Shown here in pieces: positions 51,991 to 64,000 of a stretch of 64,000 nucleotides of DNA. This DNA is from Xylocopa sonorina. Lineage: Eukaryota; Arthropoda; Insecta; Hymenoptera; Apidae. Numbering within the stretch: position 1 is the first letter of the stretch; every line of letters starts with the position of its first letter. The notes beneath the pieces were generated by a model. The model was not told the DNA's origin. It saw only the letters and a program-made list of their open reading frames with translations, and did not search any database. The stretch is from NCBI RefSeq assembly GCF_050948175.1, contig NW_027490176.1:372001-436000 (forward strand), read 5' to 3'. The translations under genes were made by a program, and so were the position numbers.

Positions 51991-54900
51991 CAAGGAAATG
52001 TTGCAATTACATTCTTTTGAGGTGAATACGAGGTATACATAACACGTCGCAATGTAAATTATATATTGTCATGAAACATAGAAATGAGGAGCGATATCGC
52101 GTTTTGAAAAGCATTAGAAATCTAATGCCACGAAACGTAGACATCTGCAAACGCTATTTCCTAGCAAGGAAGTGTCGCATTTACATTCGTTTGAAGTATA
52201 GACGAGATATACATAACACTGCACAATGAATATTATATCTTATCATGAAACATAGAAACTAGATGCGATATGGCGATTTAAGAAGCATTAGAAGTCTATT
52301 GGTTCGATACGTAGACATCTGCAGACGCTACTTCCTAGCAAAGAAATGTCGCATTTACATTCTTTTGAAAGGAATACGATGTATACATGACACTTCGCAA
52401 TGAATATTATATCTTATCATGAAACATAGAAATGTGATGCGATATGACGATTTAAGAAGCATTAGAACTCTATTGCTTCGATACGCAGATATCTGCAAAC
52501 GCTACTGCCTAGCAAGGAAGTGTCGCATTTACATTCTTTTGATAGGAATACGAGGTGTACATGACACTGCACAATTAATATTATATCTTATCATGAAACA
52601 TAGAAATGAGATGCGATATGGTGATTTATGAAGCATTAGATATATATTTCTTCGATACGTAGACATCTGCAAACGCTATTTCATTGCAAGGAGGTGTCGC
52701 GTTTACATTCTTTTGAAGTGAATACGAGGTATACATTACACTTCGCAAAGAAAATTGTATATAATCATGAAACATAGAAATGAGAAGCGATATCGCGTTT
52801 TGAGAAGCATTAGAACTCTAATGCCACGAAACGTAGACATCTGCAAACGCTATTTCCTAGCAAGGAAGTGTCGCATTTACATTCATTTGAAGTATAGACG
52901 GCATATACATAACACTGCACAATGAATATTGTTCCTTATCATGAAACATAGAAATGAGATGCGATATCGCGATCTAAGAAGCATTAGAACACTCTTTCTT
53001 CGATACGTAGACATCTGCAAACGCTATTTCCTAGCAAGGAAGTGTAGTATTTTCGTTCATTTGAAGTGTACGCGAGGTATACATGACACTTCGCAGTGAA
53101 TATTATATATTATCATGAAACATAGAAATGAGAAGCGATATGGCGATTTATGAAGCATTATATGTCTATTTCTTCGATACGTAGACATCTGCAAACGCTG
53201 TTTCCTGGCAAGGAAGTGTCGCGTTTACATTCTTTTGAAGTGAATACGAGGTATACATAACACTTTGCCATGTAAATTATTTATTATCATGAAACATAGA
53301 AATGAGAAGCGATATCGCGTTTTGAGAAGCATTAGAAATCTAATGCCACGAAACGTAAACATCTGCAAACGCTATTTCCTAGCAAGGAAGTGTCGCATTT
53401 ACATTCGTTTGAAGTATAGACGAGATATACATAACACTGCACAATGAATATTATATCTTATCATGAAACATAGAAACTAGATGCGATATGGCGACTTAAG
53501 AAGCATTAGAAGTCTATTGGTTCGATACGTAGACATCTGCAAACGCTACTTCCTAGCAAAGAAATGTCGCATTTACATTCTTTTGAAAGGAATACGATGT
53601 ATACATGACATTTCGCAATGAATATTATATCTTATCATGAAACATAGAAATGTGATGCGATATGACGATTTAAGAAGCATTAGAAGCCTATTGATTCGAT
53701 ACGTAAACATCTGCAAACGCTACTGTCTAGCAAGGAAGTGTCGCATTTTCATTCTTTTGAAAGGAATACGAGGTGTACATGACACTTCGCAATGAATATT
53801 ATATCTTATCATGAAACACAGAAATGAGATGCGGTATGACGATTTGAGAAGCATTAGAACTCCATTGCTTCGATACGTAGACATCTGCAAACGCTACTTC
53901 CTAGCAAGGAAGTGTCGCATTTACATTCATTTGAAGTATAGACGAGATATACATAACACTGCACAATGAATATTATATCTTATCATGAAACATAGAAACG
54001 AGATGCGATATGGCGATTTAAGAAGCATTAGAAGTCTATTGGTTCGATACGTAGACATCTGCAAACGCTATTTCCTAGCAAGGAAGTGTTGCATTTACAT
54101 TCTTTTGAAGTGAATACGAGTTATACATAACACGTCGCAATGAATATTATATCATATCATGAAACATAGATGCGAGATGCAACATCTCGCTTTAAGAAGC
54201 ATTAGAACTCCATTGCTTCGAGGCGTAGACATCTGCAAACGCTATTTCCTAGCAAAGAAGTGTAGAATTTACATAGATTTGAAGAGTATGCGAGGTATAC
54301 ATGACACTTCGCAGTGAATATTATATATTATCATGAAACATAGGAATGGGAAGCGATATGGCGATTTGAGATGCATTAGAAATCTATTGGTTCGATACGT
54401 AGACATCTGCAAACGCTACTTCCTAGCAAGGAAGTGTCGCATTTACATTCTTTTGAAAGGAATACGAGGTATACATGACACTTCGCAATGAAGATTATAT
54501 CTTATCATGAAACATAGAAATGAGATGCTATATGACGATTTAAGAAGCATTAGAACTCTATTGCTTCGATACGTAGACATCTGCAAACGCTATTTCCTTG
54601 CAAGGAGGTGTCGCATTTACATTCATTTTAAGTGTATGCGAGGTATACATGACACTTCGCAGTGAATATTATATATTATCATGAATCATAGAAAAGAGAA
54701 GCGATATGGCGATTCAAGAAGCATTAGGTCCCTATTGCTTCGATACGTAGACATCAGCAAATGCTACTTCCTAGCAAGGAAGTGTCGCATTTACATTCTT
54801 CTCAAAGGAATACGAGGTGTACATGACACTTCGCAATGAATGTTATATCTTATCATGAATCATAGAAATGAGATGCGATATGGCGATTTATGGAGCAAAA

Positions 54901-57900
54901 GATATCTATTGCTTCGATACGTAGACATCTGGAAGCGCTATTTCCTAGCATGGAAGTGTCGCATTTACATTCATTTTAAGTGTATGCGAGGTATACATGA
55001 CACTTCGCAATGAATATTATATGTTATCAGGAGACGTAGATATAAGATGCGATATGACGATTTAAGAAGTATTAGAACTCTATTGCTCCGACACGTAGGC
55101 ACCTGCAAACGTTATTTCGTAGCAAGGAAGTGGTGTATTTACATTCATTTGAAGTTTATGCGAGGTATACATGACACTTCGCAGTGAATATTATATATTA
55201 TCGTGAAACATAGAAATGACAAGCGATATGGCGATTTAAGAAGCATCAGAAAACTATTGATTCGATACGTAGACATCTGCAAACGCTACTTTCTAGCAAG
55301 GAAGTGTCGCATTTACATTCCTTTGAAAGGAATACGAGGTATACATAATACTCCACAATGAATATTATATCTTATCATGAAACATAGAAATGAGATGCGA
55401 TATCGTGATTTAAGAAGCATTAGAAATCTATTGCTTCGATACGTAGATATCTGCACACGCTATTTCCAAGCAAGGAAGTGTCGCATTTACATTCTTTTGA
55501 AAGGAATACGAGGTATTCATGACACTTCGCAATGAAGATTACATCTTATCATGAAACATAGAAATGAGATGCGATATGACGATTTAAGAAGCATTAGAAC
55601 TCTATTGCTTCGATACGTAGACATCTGCAAACGCTATTTCCTTGCAAGGAGGTGTCGCATTTACATTCATTTTAAGTGTATGCGAGGTATACATGACACT
55701 TCGCAATGAATATTATATGTTATCAGGAGACGTAGATATTACATGCGATATGACGATTTAAGAAGTATTAAAACTCTATTGCTTCGATACGTAGGCATCT
55801 GCAATCGTTATTTCGTAGCAAGGAAGTGGTGTATTTACATTCATTTGAAGTGTATGCGAGGTATACATGACACTTCGCAGTGAATATTATATATTATCAT
55901 GAAGCATAGAAATGAGAAGCGATATGGCGATTTAAGAAGCATTAGGTCCCTATTGCTTCGATACGTAGACATCAGCAAATGCTACTTCCTAGCAAGGAAC
56001 TGCCACATTTACATTCTTTTCAAAGGAATACGAGGTATACATGACACTTCGCAATGAATGTTATATCTTATCATGAATCATAGAAATGAGATGCGATATG
56101 GCGATTTATGGAGCATTTGATATCTATTGCTTCGATACGTAGACATCTGGAAGCGCTATTTCCTAGCAAGGAAGTGTCGCATTTACATTCATTTTAAGTG
56201 TATGCGAGGTATACTTGACACTTCGCAATGAATATTATATGTTATCAGGAGACGTAGATATAAGATGCGATATGACGATTTAAGAAGTATTAGAACTCTA
56301 TTGCTTCGATACGTAGGCACCTGCAAACGTTATTTCGTAGCAAGGAAGTGGTGTATTTACATTCATTTGAAGTTTATGCGGGGTATACATGACACTTCGC
56401 AGTGAATGTTATATATTATCGTGAAACATAGAAATGAGAAGCGATATGGCGATTTAAGAAGCATCAGAAAACTATTGGTTCGATACGTAGACATCTGCAA
56501 ACGCTACCTTCTAGCAAGGAAGTGTCGCATTTACATTCCTTTGAAAGGAATACGAGGTATACATAATACTCCACAATGAATATTATATCTTATCATGAAA
56601 CATAGAAATGAGATGCGATATCGCGATTCAAGAAGCATTAGAAATCTATTGCTTCGATACGTAGACATCTGCACACGCTATTTCCAAGCAAGGAAGTGTC
56701 GCATTTACATTCTTTTGAAGTGAATACGAGGTAAACATAACACTCCACAATGAATATTATATATTATCATGAAACATAGTAATCAGTAGCGATATCGCGT
56801 TTTGAGAAGCATTAGAACTCTAATGCCACGATACGTAGATATCTGCAAACGCTATTTCCTTGCAAGGAGGTGTAGCGTTTACATTATTTTGAAGAGAATA
56901 CGAGGTATACATAACACTCCACAATAAATATTATATCTTATGAAACATAGTAATGAGATGTGATATGGCGAATTAAGAAGCATTAGAACCCTATTGCTTC
57001 GATACGTATACATCAGCAAATGCTACTTCCTAGCAAGGAAGTGTCGCATTTACATTCTTTTCAAAGGAATACGAGGTATACATGACACTTCGCAGTGAAT
57101 ATTATATATTATCATGAAACATAGAATTGGGATGCAATATGGCGATTTAAGAAGCATTAGAACTCTATTGCTTCGATACATAGACATCTGCAAACGCTAC
57201 TTCCAGGCGAGGAAGTGTCGCATTTACATTCTTTTCAAAGGAATACGAGGTATACGTGACACTTCGCAATGAATATTATATCTTATCATGAAACATAGAA
57301 ATGAGATGCGATATCGCGTTTTGAGAAGCATTAGAACTCTAATGCCACGATACGTAGACACCTGCAAACGCTATATCCTAGCAAGGAAGAGTCGTATTTA
57401 CATCCATTTGAAGTATAGACGAGATATACATAAGGCTGCACAATGAATATTATATCTTATCATGAAACATAGAAATGAGATGCAATATGGCGATTTAAGA
57501 AGCATTAGAAAGCTAATGGTTCGATACGTAGACTTCTGCAAACGCTACTTCCTAGCAAGGAAGTGTCGCATTTACATTCTTTTGAAAGGAATACGAGGTA
57601 TACATGACACTTCGCAATGAATATTATATCTTAACATGAAACATCGAAATGAGATGCGATATGACGATTTAAGAAACATTAGAATTCTACTGCTTCGATA
57701 CGTAGACATCTGCAAACGCTATTTCCTAGCAAGGAAGAGTCGCATATACATTCATTTGAAGTATAGACGAGATATACATAACACTGCACAATGAATATTA
57801 TATCTTATCATGAAACATAGAAATGAGATGCTATATGGCGATTTAAGAAGCATTAGAAAACTATTCGTTCGATACGTAGACATTTACAAGCGCTATTTCC

Positions 57901-60080
57901 TGGCAAGGAAGTGTCGCGTTTACATTATTTTGAAGTGAATACGAGGTATACATAACACTCCACAATGAATATTATATATTATCATGAAATATAGTAATGA
58001 GTAGCGATATCGCATTTTGAGAAGCATTAGAACTCTAATGCTACCATACGTAGATATCTGCAAACGCTATATCCTTGCAAGGAGGTGTCGCGTTTACATT
58101 ATTTTGAAGTGAATACGAGGTATACATAACACTCCACAATAAATATTATATCTTATTATGAAACATAGAAATGAGATGTAATATGGCGAATTAAGAAGCA
58201 TTAAAACCCTATTGCTTCGATACGTAGACATCTGCAAACGCTATTTCCTAGCAAGAAAGAGTCGCATTTACATTCATTTGAAGTATAGACGAGATATACA
58301 TAACACTGCACAATGAATATTAAATCTTATCATGAAACATAGAAATGAGATGCGATATGGCGATTTAAGAAGCATTAGATGTATATTGCTTCGATACGTA
58401 TACATCAGCAAATGCTACTTCCTAGCAAGGAAGTGTCGCATTTACATTCTTTTCAAAGGAATACGAGGTATACATGACACTTCGCAGTGAATATTATATA
58501 TTATCATGAAACATAGAAATGAGAAGCGATATGGCGATTTAAGCAGCATTAGATCCCTATTGCTTCGATACGTAGACATCAGCAAATGCGACTTCCTAGC
58601 AAGGAAGTGTCGCATTTACATTCATTTTAAGTGTATGCGAGGTATACATGACACTTCGCGATGAATATTATATATTGTCATAAAACATAGAAATGAGATG
58701 CGATATCGCGTTTTGATGAGCATTAGAACTCTAATGCCACGATACGTAGACACCTGCAAACGCTATATCCTAGCAAGGAAGTGTCGTATTTACATCCATT
58801 TGAAGTATAGACGAGATATACATAAGACTGCACAATGAATATTATATCTTATCATGAAACATAGAAATGTGATGCGATATGACGATTTAAGAGGCATTAG
58901 AACTCTATTGCTTCGATACGTAGACATCAGCAAACGCTATTTCCTAGCAAGGAAGTGTCGCATTTACATTCAGTTTAAGTGTATGCGAGGTATACATGAC
59001 ACTTCGCAATGAATACTATATGTTATCATGAAACATAGGAATGAGAAGCGATATCGCGTTTTGAGAAGCATTAGAACTCCAATGCCACGATACGTAGACC
59101 TCTGCAAACGCTATTTCCTAGCAAGGAAGTGTCGCATTTACATTCATTTGAAGTATAGACGAGACATACATAACACTGCACAATGAATATTATATCTTAT
59201 CATGAAACATAGAAATGAGATGCGATATGGCGATTTAAGAAGCATTAGAAATCTATTGGTTCGATACGTAGACATCTGCAAACGCTACTTCCTAGGAAGG
59301 AAGTGTCGCATTTACATTCTTTTGAAAGGAATACGAGGTATACATGACACTTCGCAATGAAGATTATATCTTATCATGAAACATAGAAATGAGATGCGAT
59401 ATGACGATTTAAGAAGCATTAGAACTCTATTGCTTCGATACGTAGACATCTGCAAACGCTGTTTCCTTGCGAGGAAGTGTCGCATTTACATTCATTTGAA
59501 GTGTATGCTAGGTATACATGACAGTTCGCAGTGAATATTAGATATTATCATGAAACATAGAAATGAGAAGCGATATGGCGATTTAAGGAGCATTAGATCA
59601 CTATTGCTACGATACGTAGGCATCTGCAAACGCTATTCCCTGCCAAGGAAGTGTCTCGTTTACATTCTTTTGAAGTGAATACGATGTGTACATAACACTC
59701 CACAATGAATATTATATCTTACCATAAAACATAGAAATGGGATGCAATATGGCGATTTAAGAAGCATTAGAAATCTATTACTTCGATACGTAGACATCTG
59801 CAAACGCTATTTCCTAGCAAGGAAGTGTCGCATTTACATTCATTTTAAGTGTATGCGAGGTATACATGACACTTCGCAATGAATATTATATGTTATCAGG
59901 AGACGTAGATATAAGATGCGATATGGCGATTTAAGAAGCATTAGAACTCTATTGCTTCGATACGTAGACACCTGCAAACGCTATATCCTAGCAAGGAAGT
60001 GTCCTATTTACATTCATTTGAAGTATAGACGAGATATACATAACACTGCACAATGAATATTATATCATATCATGAAACAT
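51991..60080 (-). repeat. Distal varied zone with 7-monomer duplications
   Basis: Monomers here mostly carry GCGATATGGCGATTTAAG or GCGATATGACGATTTAAG linked to TTGCTTCGATACG. These are mixed with monomers of GCGATATCGCGTTTTGAG linked to TAATGCCACGATACG. Many have GAAGTATAGACGAG or GAAAGGAATACGAGG. Exact 1,218-bp (seven-monomer) duplications link 52,261 with 53,479 and 55,031 with 56,249; a 696-bp (four-monomer) one links 55,031 with 55,727. Confidence 0.85.
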
Positions 60081-63000
60081 TGAAATGAGACGCGATATGG
60101 CGCTTTAAGAAGCATTAGTACTCTATTGCTACGATACGTAGATATCTGAAGACGCTATTTCCTAGCAAGCAAGTGTCGCATTTACATTCTATTGAAGTGA
60201 ATACGAGGTATACATGACACTTCGCAATGAATATTACATCTTATCACGAAACATAGAAATGAGATGCGATATCGCGATTTAAGAAGCACTAGGACCCTTT
60301 TGCTACGATAAGTAGACATCTGCGAACGATGTTCCCAAGGATGGAAACCTCGCATTTACATTCGTTCGGAGTGAATACGAAGTATACATGACACTTCGCA
60401 ATGAATATGATATCTTATCATGAAGCATAGAAATGAGATGCGATATCGCGTTTTGAGTAGCACTACAACTCTATTGCTGCGATACGTAGGCATCTGCAAA
60501 CGCTATTTCCTAAAATGGAAACGTCGCATTTACATTCTTTTGAAGTGAATACGAGGTATACATGTCACTTCGCAATGAATATTATATCTTATCACGAAAT
60601 ATAGAAATGAGATGCGATATCGCGATTTAAGTAGCATTAGAACACTATTGCCTCGATGCGGAGACATCTGCAAACGGTATTTCCTAGCATGGACGTGTCG
60701 CACTTACATTCTTATGAAGTGAATACGAGGTATACATGACAATTCGCAATGAATATTATATCTTATCACGAAACATATAGGTGAAATGCGATATCGCGAA
60801 TTAAGTAGCATTAGAACTCTATTGCTACGATACGTGGGCATCTGCAAACGCCATTTCCTAGCAAGGAATAGTCGCATTTACATTCTTTTGATGTGAGTAC
60901 GAGGTATACATAACACTTCGCAATAAATATTATATCTTATCATGAAACATAGAAGAGAGATGCGATATCGCGTTTTAAGAAGCATTAGAACACTATTGCC
61001 TCAACGCGGAGACATCTGCAAACGCTATTTCCTAGCACGGAAGTTTCGCACTTACATTCTTTTGAAGTGAATACAAGGAATACATGACACTTCACAATGA
61101 ATATTATATCTTATCACGAAACAATTAAATGCGAAGCGATATCGCGATTTAAGTAGCATTAGAACTCTGTTGCTACGATACATAGACTTCTGCAAACGCT
61201 ATTTCCTAGCAAGCAATAGTCGCATTTACTTACTTTTGAATTGAATACGAGGTGTAAATGACACTTCGCAATGAATATTATATCTTATCACGAAACATAG
61301 AAATGACATGCGATATCGCGATTTATGTATCATTAGAACCCTTTTGCTACGATACGTAGACATCTGAATACGCTATTTCCTAGCATGGAAGCGTCGCGTT
61401 TACATTCGTTTGGAGAGAAGACGAGGTATACATGACACTTCCCAATGATTATTATATCTTATCATGAAACATAGAAGAGAGTTGCGATATCACGTTTTAA
61501 GAAGCATTAGAACACTATTGCCTCGAAGCGTAGACATCTGCGGACGCTATTTCCTAGCATGGAAGTGTCGCATTTACATTCTTTTGTAGTGAATACCAGG
61601 TGTACATGACACTCCGCAATGAATATTATGTTTTTTCACGAAACATAGAAATGAGATGCGATATCGCATTTTAAGAAGCATTAGAACTTCATGGCCTCGA
61701 TGCGGAGACATCTGATAACGCTATTTCCTAGCATGGAAGTGTCGCACTTACATTCTTTTGAAGTAAATACGAGGTATACATGACACTTCGCAATGTATAT
61801 CGTATCTTATCCTGAAACATAGAAATGAGATGCGACATCTCGTTTTAAGCTGCATTAGATCTCTATTGCTACGATACGTAGACATCTGCAAACGCTACTT
61901 CCTAGCAAGGAAGTGTCGCATTTACGGTATTTTGAAGTGAATACGAGGAACACATGACACTTCGCAATGAATATTATATCTTGTCGTGAAACATAGGAAT
62001 GGGATGCGATATCTCATTTTAAGAAGCATTAGAAATCTATTGCTACGATGCGTAGATATCTGGAGACGCTATTTCCTAGCAAGGAAGTGTCGCATTTACA
62101 TTCTTTTGAAGTGAATACGAGGCATACTTGACACTTCGCAATGAATATTATATCTTGTCATGAAACATAGAAAGGAGATGCGATATCGCGTTTTAAGAAG
62201 TGTCAGAACGTAGTTGCTACGATACGTAGACATCTGAATACGCTATTTCCTAACAAGGAAGTGTCGCATTTACATTCTTTTGAAGTGAGTACGAGTTGTA
62301 CATGACACCTCGCAGTGAATATTATATCTTATCACGAAACATAGAAATGAGATGCGATATCGCGATTTAAGTAGCATTAGAACTTTATTGCTACGATACG
62401 TAGACATCTGAATACGCTATTTCCTAGCAAGGAAGATTCGCATTTACATTCTTTTGAAGTGAATTCGAGGTATACATGACACTTCGCAATGAATATTATA
62501 TCTTATCATGTAACATAGAAGTGAGATGCGATATCGCGTTTTAAGAAGCATTAGAACTCTATTGCCTCGATGCGTAGACATCTGAATACGCTATTTCCTA
62601 GCTAGGAAATGTCGCATTTACATTCTTTTGAAGTGAATACGAGGTATACATGACACTTCGCAATGAATATTATATCTTAGCACCAAACATTTAGATGAGA
62701 TGCGATATCGCGATTTAGGTAGCAGTAGAACTCTATTGCTACGATACGTAGACATCTGAATACGCTATTTCCTAGCAGGGAAGATTCGCATTTACATTCT
62801 TTTGATGTGAATACGAGGTATACATGCCACTTCAAAATGAACATTATATCTTATCATGTAACATATAAGTGAGATGCGATATCGCGTCTCAAGAGGCATC
62901 AGGACTCTATTGCCTCAATGTGGAGATATCTGCAAGGGCTATTTCCTAGCATGGAAATGTCGCATTTACATTCTCTTGAAATGAATACGAGGTATACATG

Positions 63001-63348
63001 ACACTTCGCAATAAATATTATATCTTATCATGAAGCATAGAAATGAGATGCGATATCGCGTTTTGAGAAGCATTAGAACACTATTGCTTCGAAACGTAGA
63101 CATCTGCAAGCGCTATTTCCTAGCAAGGAAGATTCGCATTTACATTCTTGTGAAGTGAATACGAGGTATACATGACACATCGCAATGAATATTATATCTT
63201 ATCACGAAACAAAGAAATGAGATGCGATATCGCGATTTAAGTAGCATTAGAACTCTATTGCTACGATACGTAGACATCTGAATACGCTATTTCCTAACAA
63301 GGAAGTGTCGCATTTACATTCTTTTGAAGTGAGTACGAGTTGTACAAG
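60081..63348 (-). repeat. Terminal zone of array R
   Basis: The sequence returns to GCGATATCGCG-type monomers, with local variants GCGATTTAAGTAGCATTAG and GACATCTGAATACGC. Monomers differ from one another and I see no long higher-order unit. The last monomer is cut inside GAGTACGAGTTGTACA, directly before the LTR-like start. Confidence 0.85.
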
Positions 63349-64000
63349 TGTCACGTCCCGAGGTGCGGTTGCGCTCGCAACGGTGGCACGAAGTCGTAAC
63401 CGTTCCCGAAAATAACGCGAATTGCGTCCGGACCGGGTTCGTTGGCGTTTCAGATTCGATAAAACGGTAATTAACACTAAACTTACCTTGCGAAGGCTTG
63501 ATTCCGCTGTCTGATTTCTCTTTCCAGGTACCTGGAGCGCCTTGGATCCGCAACCGGGATGGCGGCGGCGTACGGCTGGATCGGAGGTACGGGTCGTGCG
63601 GCGAAGGAAACCTCCTTCACAGGAACCAGGACTCGAACGCAGGAAATTGAATATCCTGGTGCATCACCCACGTATTCCCGAGCGAGACGACGAATAAACT
63701 CTCTCCTCCCCGCGCGTCGTGTACGCTTTGTCGGAGGTGCAAGGCTCGTCGAGAATACTTGAACTTCGGTTGAGTACGGCACGGCTAAGCGTTGGTTCGC
63801 TCTAGCTTACCGGGATCGACCTGGGCGCAAGATATTCTGTACACGGTAGAAGTGAGGATGGAGCAACTAAGCGCTGGTTCGCTCTAGTCGTCGAGCCTCA
63901 AGACTATCGCAGATGAGATATAGAAATAGAATAATCGCGAGCGTACCCGTGGAGTAGAATTAAGGAATTGTATTTGAACTTGAATAAGGATACTTTGAAT
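63349..64000. mobile_element. LTR-retrotransposon-like insertion, left end (partial)
   Basis: The satellite stops abruptly and the next bases are TGTCACGTCCCGAGGTGC, an opening of the TG type seen in many arthropod Ty3/Gypsy LTRs. The sequence is GC-rich and unlike LTRs 1 and 2. AATAAA occurs at 63,693-63,698. A target-site duplication cannot be tested because the far end is outside the window; ACAAG at 63,344-63,348 would be the candidate. No primer site or protein domain is seen, so this may be LTR only, or another element type. Confidence 0.45.
63785..63887 (+). repeat. Pair of 21-bp direct repeats
   Basis: CTAAGCGTTGGTTCGCTCTA plus G at 63,785-63,805 recurs at 63,867-63,887 with one difference (T to C), 82 bp apart. 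Short direct repeats within LTRs or leader regions are common. Confidence 0.7.

Larger units (their letters stand above)
18755..63348 (-). repeat. 174-bp satellite, array R (minus orientation)
   Basis: About 256 monomers of the array L family, reverse-complemented: GGAAGTGTCGCATTTACATTC, GAAGTGAATACGAGG, GACACTTCGCAATGAAT, ATGAAACATAG, GCGATATCGCG and CTACGATACGTAGACATC occur in that order. Spacing between matching variants is almost always an exact multiple of 174. The interior (27.5-52 kb) carries long near-identical blocks, while both flanks are more varied. The array ends sharply at the LTR-like sequence at 63,349. Small frames of 60-70 codons recur only because the monomer recurs. Confidence 0.97.

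Noticed and set aside
26549..53447. Recurrent 60-70-codon frames opening MRHFLARKWGLQ or MKYRQDIHNTAQ at four or more places
   Set aside because: They are reading frames through satellite monomers, repeated at exactly the higher-order spacing (6,264, 4,726 and 4,698 bp). They show satellite wording on both strands and no codon-level conservation.
1..63348. CRISPR array
   Set aside because: Whole 174-bp units repeat head to tail with no unique spacers, in a eukaryotic context.
1..63348. CENP-B box in the monomer
   Set aside because: I find no match to the TTCG-4-A-2-CGGG core in either orientation of the consensus. CGGG occurs only in occasional AAAACGGG variants, without the TTCG part.
63590..63680. 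tRNA gene on the minus strand around GTTCGAGTCC
   Set aside because: No acceptor stem, no proper T-stem and no seven-base anticodon loop could be paired; only the B-box-like string is present.
1..64000. Telomeric or rDNA sequence
   Set aside because: No TTAGG or TTAGGG tandem and no rRNA-like stretches.

Overview
This window is almost entirely satellite DNA from a eukaryotic genome. I favour an insect, possibly a hymenopteran, because of LTR retroelement ends with a tRNA-Lys-type primer site, candidate introns of 74-116 bases and AT-rich unique DNA. No marker gene settles the organism. About 56 kb of the 64 kb is one tandem repeat family with a 174-bp monomer (some monomers are 171 bp). There is no rRNA, recognisable tRNA, CRISPR array or intact transposase or polymerase gene.

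Layout. Positions 1 to about 11,990 hold array L, about 69 monomers in the orientation I call plus. Positions 12,019 to about 18,755 form a non-satellite island. It holds two related 5'-LTR-plus-primer-site fragments at its left end and right part (12,019 and 16,933), a candidate small multi-exon gene (13.7-14.7 kb), a possible foldback element (15.4-16.4 kb) and a GC-rich stretch with two poly-C runs (16.5-16.7 kb). Positions 18,755 to 63,348 hold array R, about 256 monomers of the same family in the opposite orientation. At 63,349 the satellite stops abruptly at a sequence that looks like the start of another LTR and runs off the window.

The island is therefore a strand-switch point, and both arrays decay towards it. 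The monomers nearest the island on each side carry the same diverged variant (CTTATCTGCTT in place of CTCGTATTCACTT, left-array orientation). This looks like an older layer mirrored on the two sides.

Array R has clear higher-order structure. Two adjacent blocks (33,863-38,560 and 38,561-43,258) are each exactly 4,698 bp, or 27 monomers, and look almost identical. The flanking blocks are edited versions. The left neighbour (27,571-33,862) is 36 monomers plus a 28-bp insertion, explained by a 12-monomer duplication and a 3-monomer loss. The right neighbour (from 43,259) has the matching segment 51 monomers away less 1 bp, and contains a second duplication at 27-monomer spacing. Smaller 3-, 5-, 6-, 7- and 8-monomer duplications occur elsewhere. 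The architecture fits a homogenising centromeric or pericentromeric satellite, but sequence alone cannot show centromere function.

Almost every ATG-stop frame here is a by-product of the satellite or of the poly-C runs. The only coding call I would defend, weakly, is the two-exon frame at 14,190-14,710.
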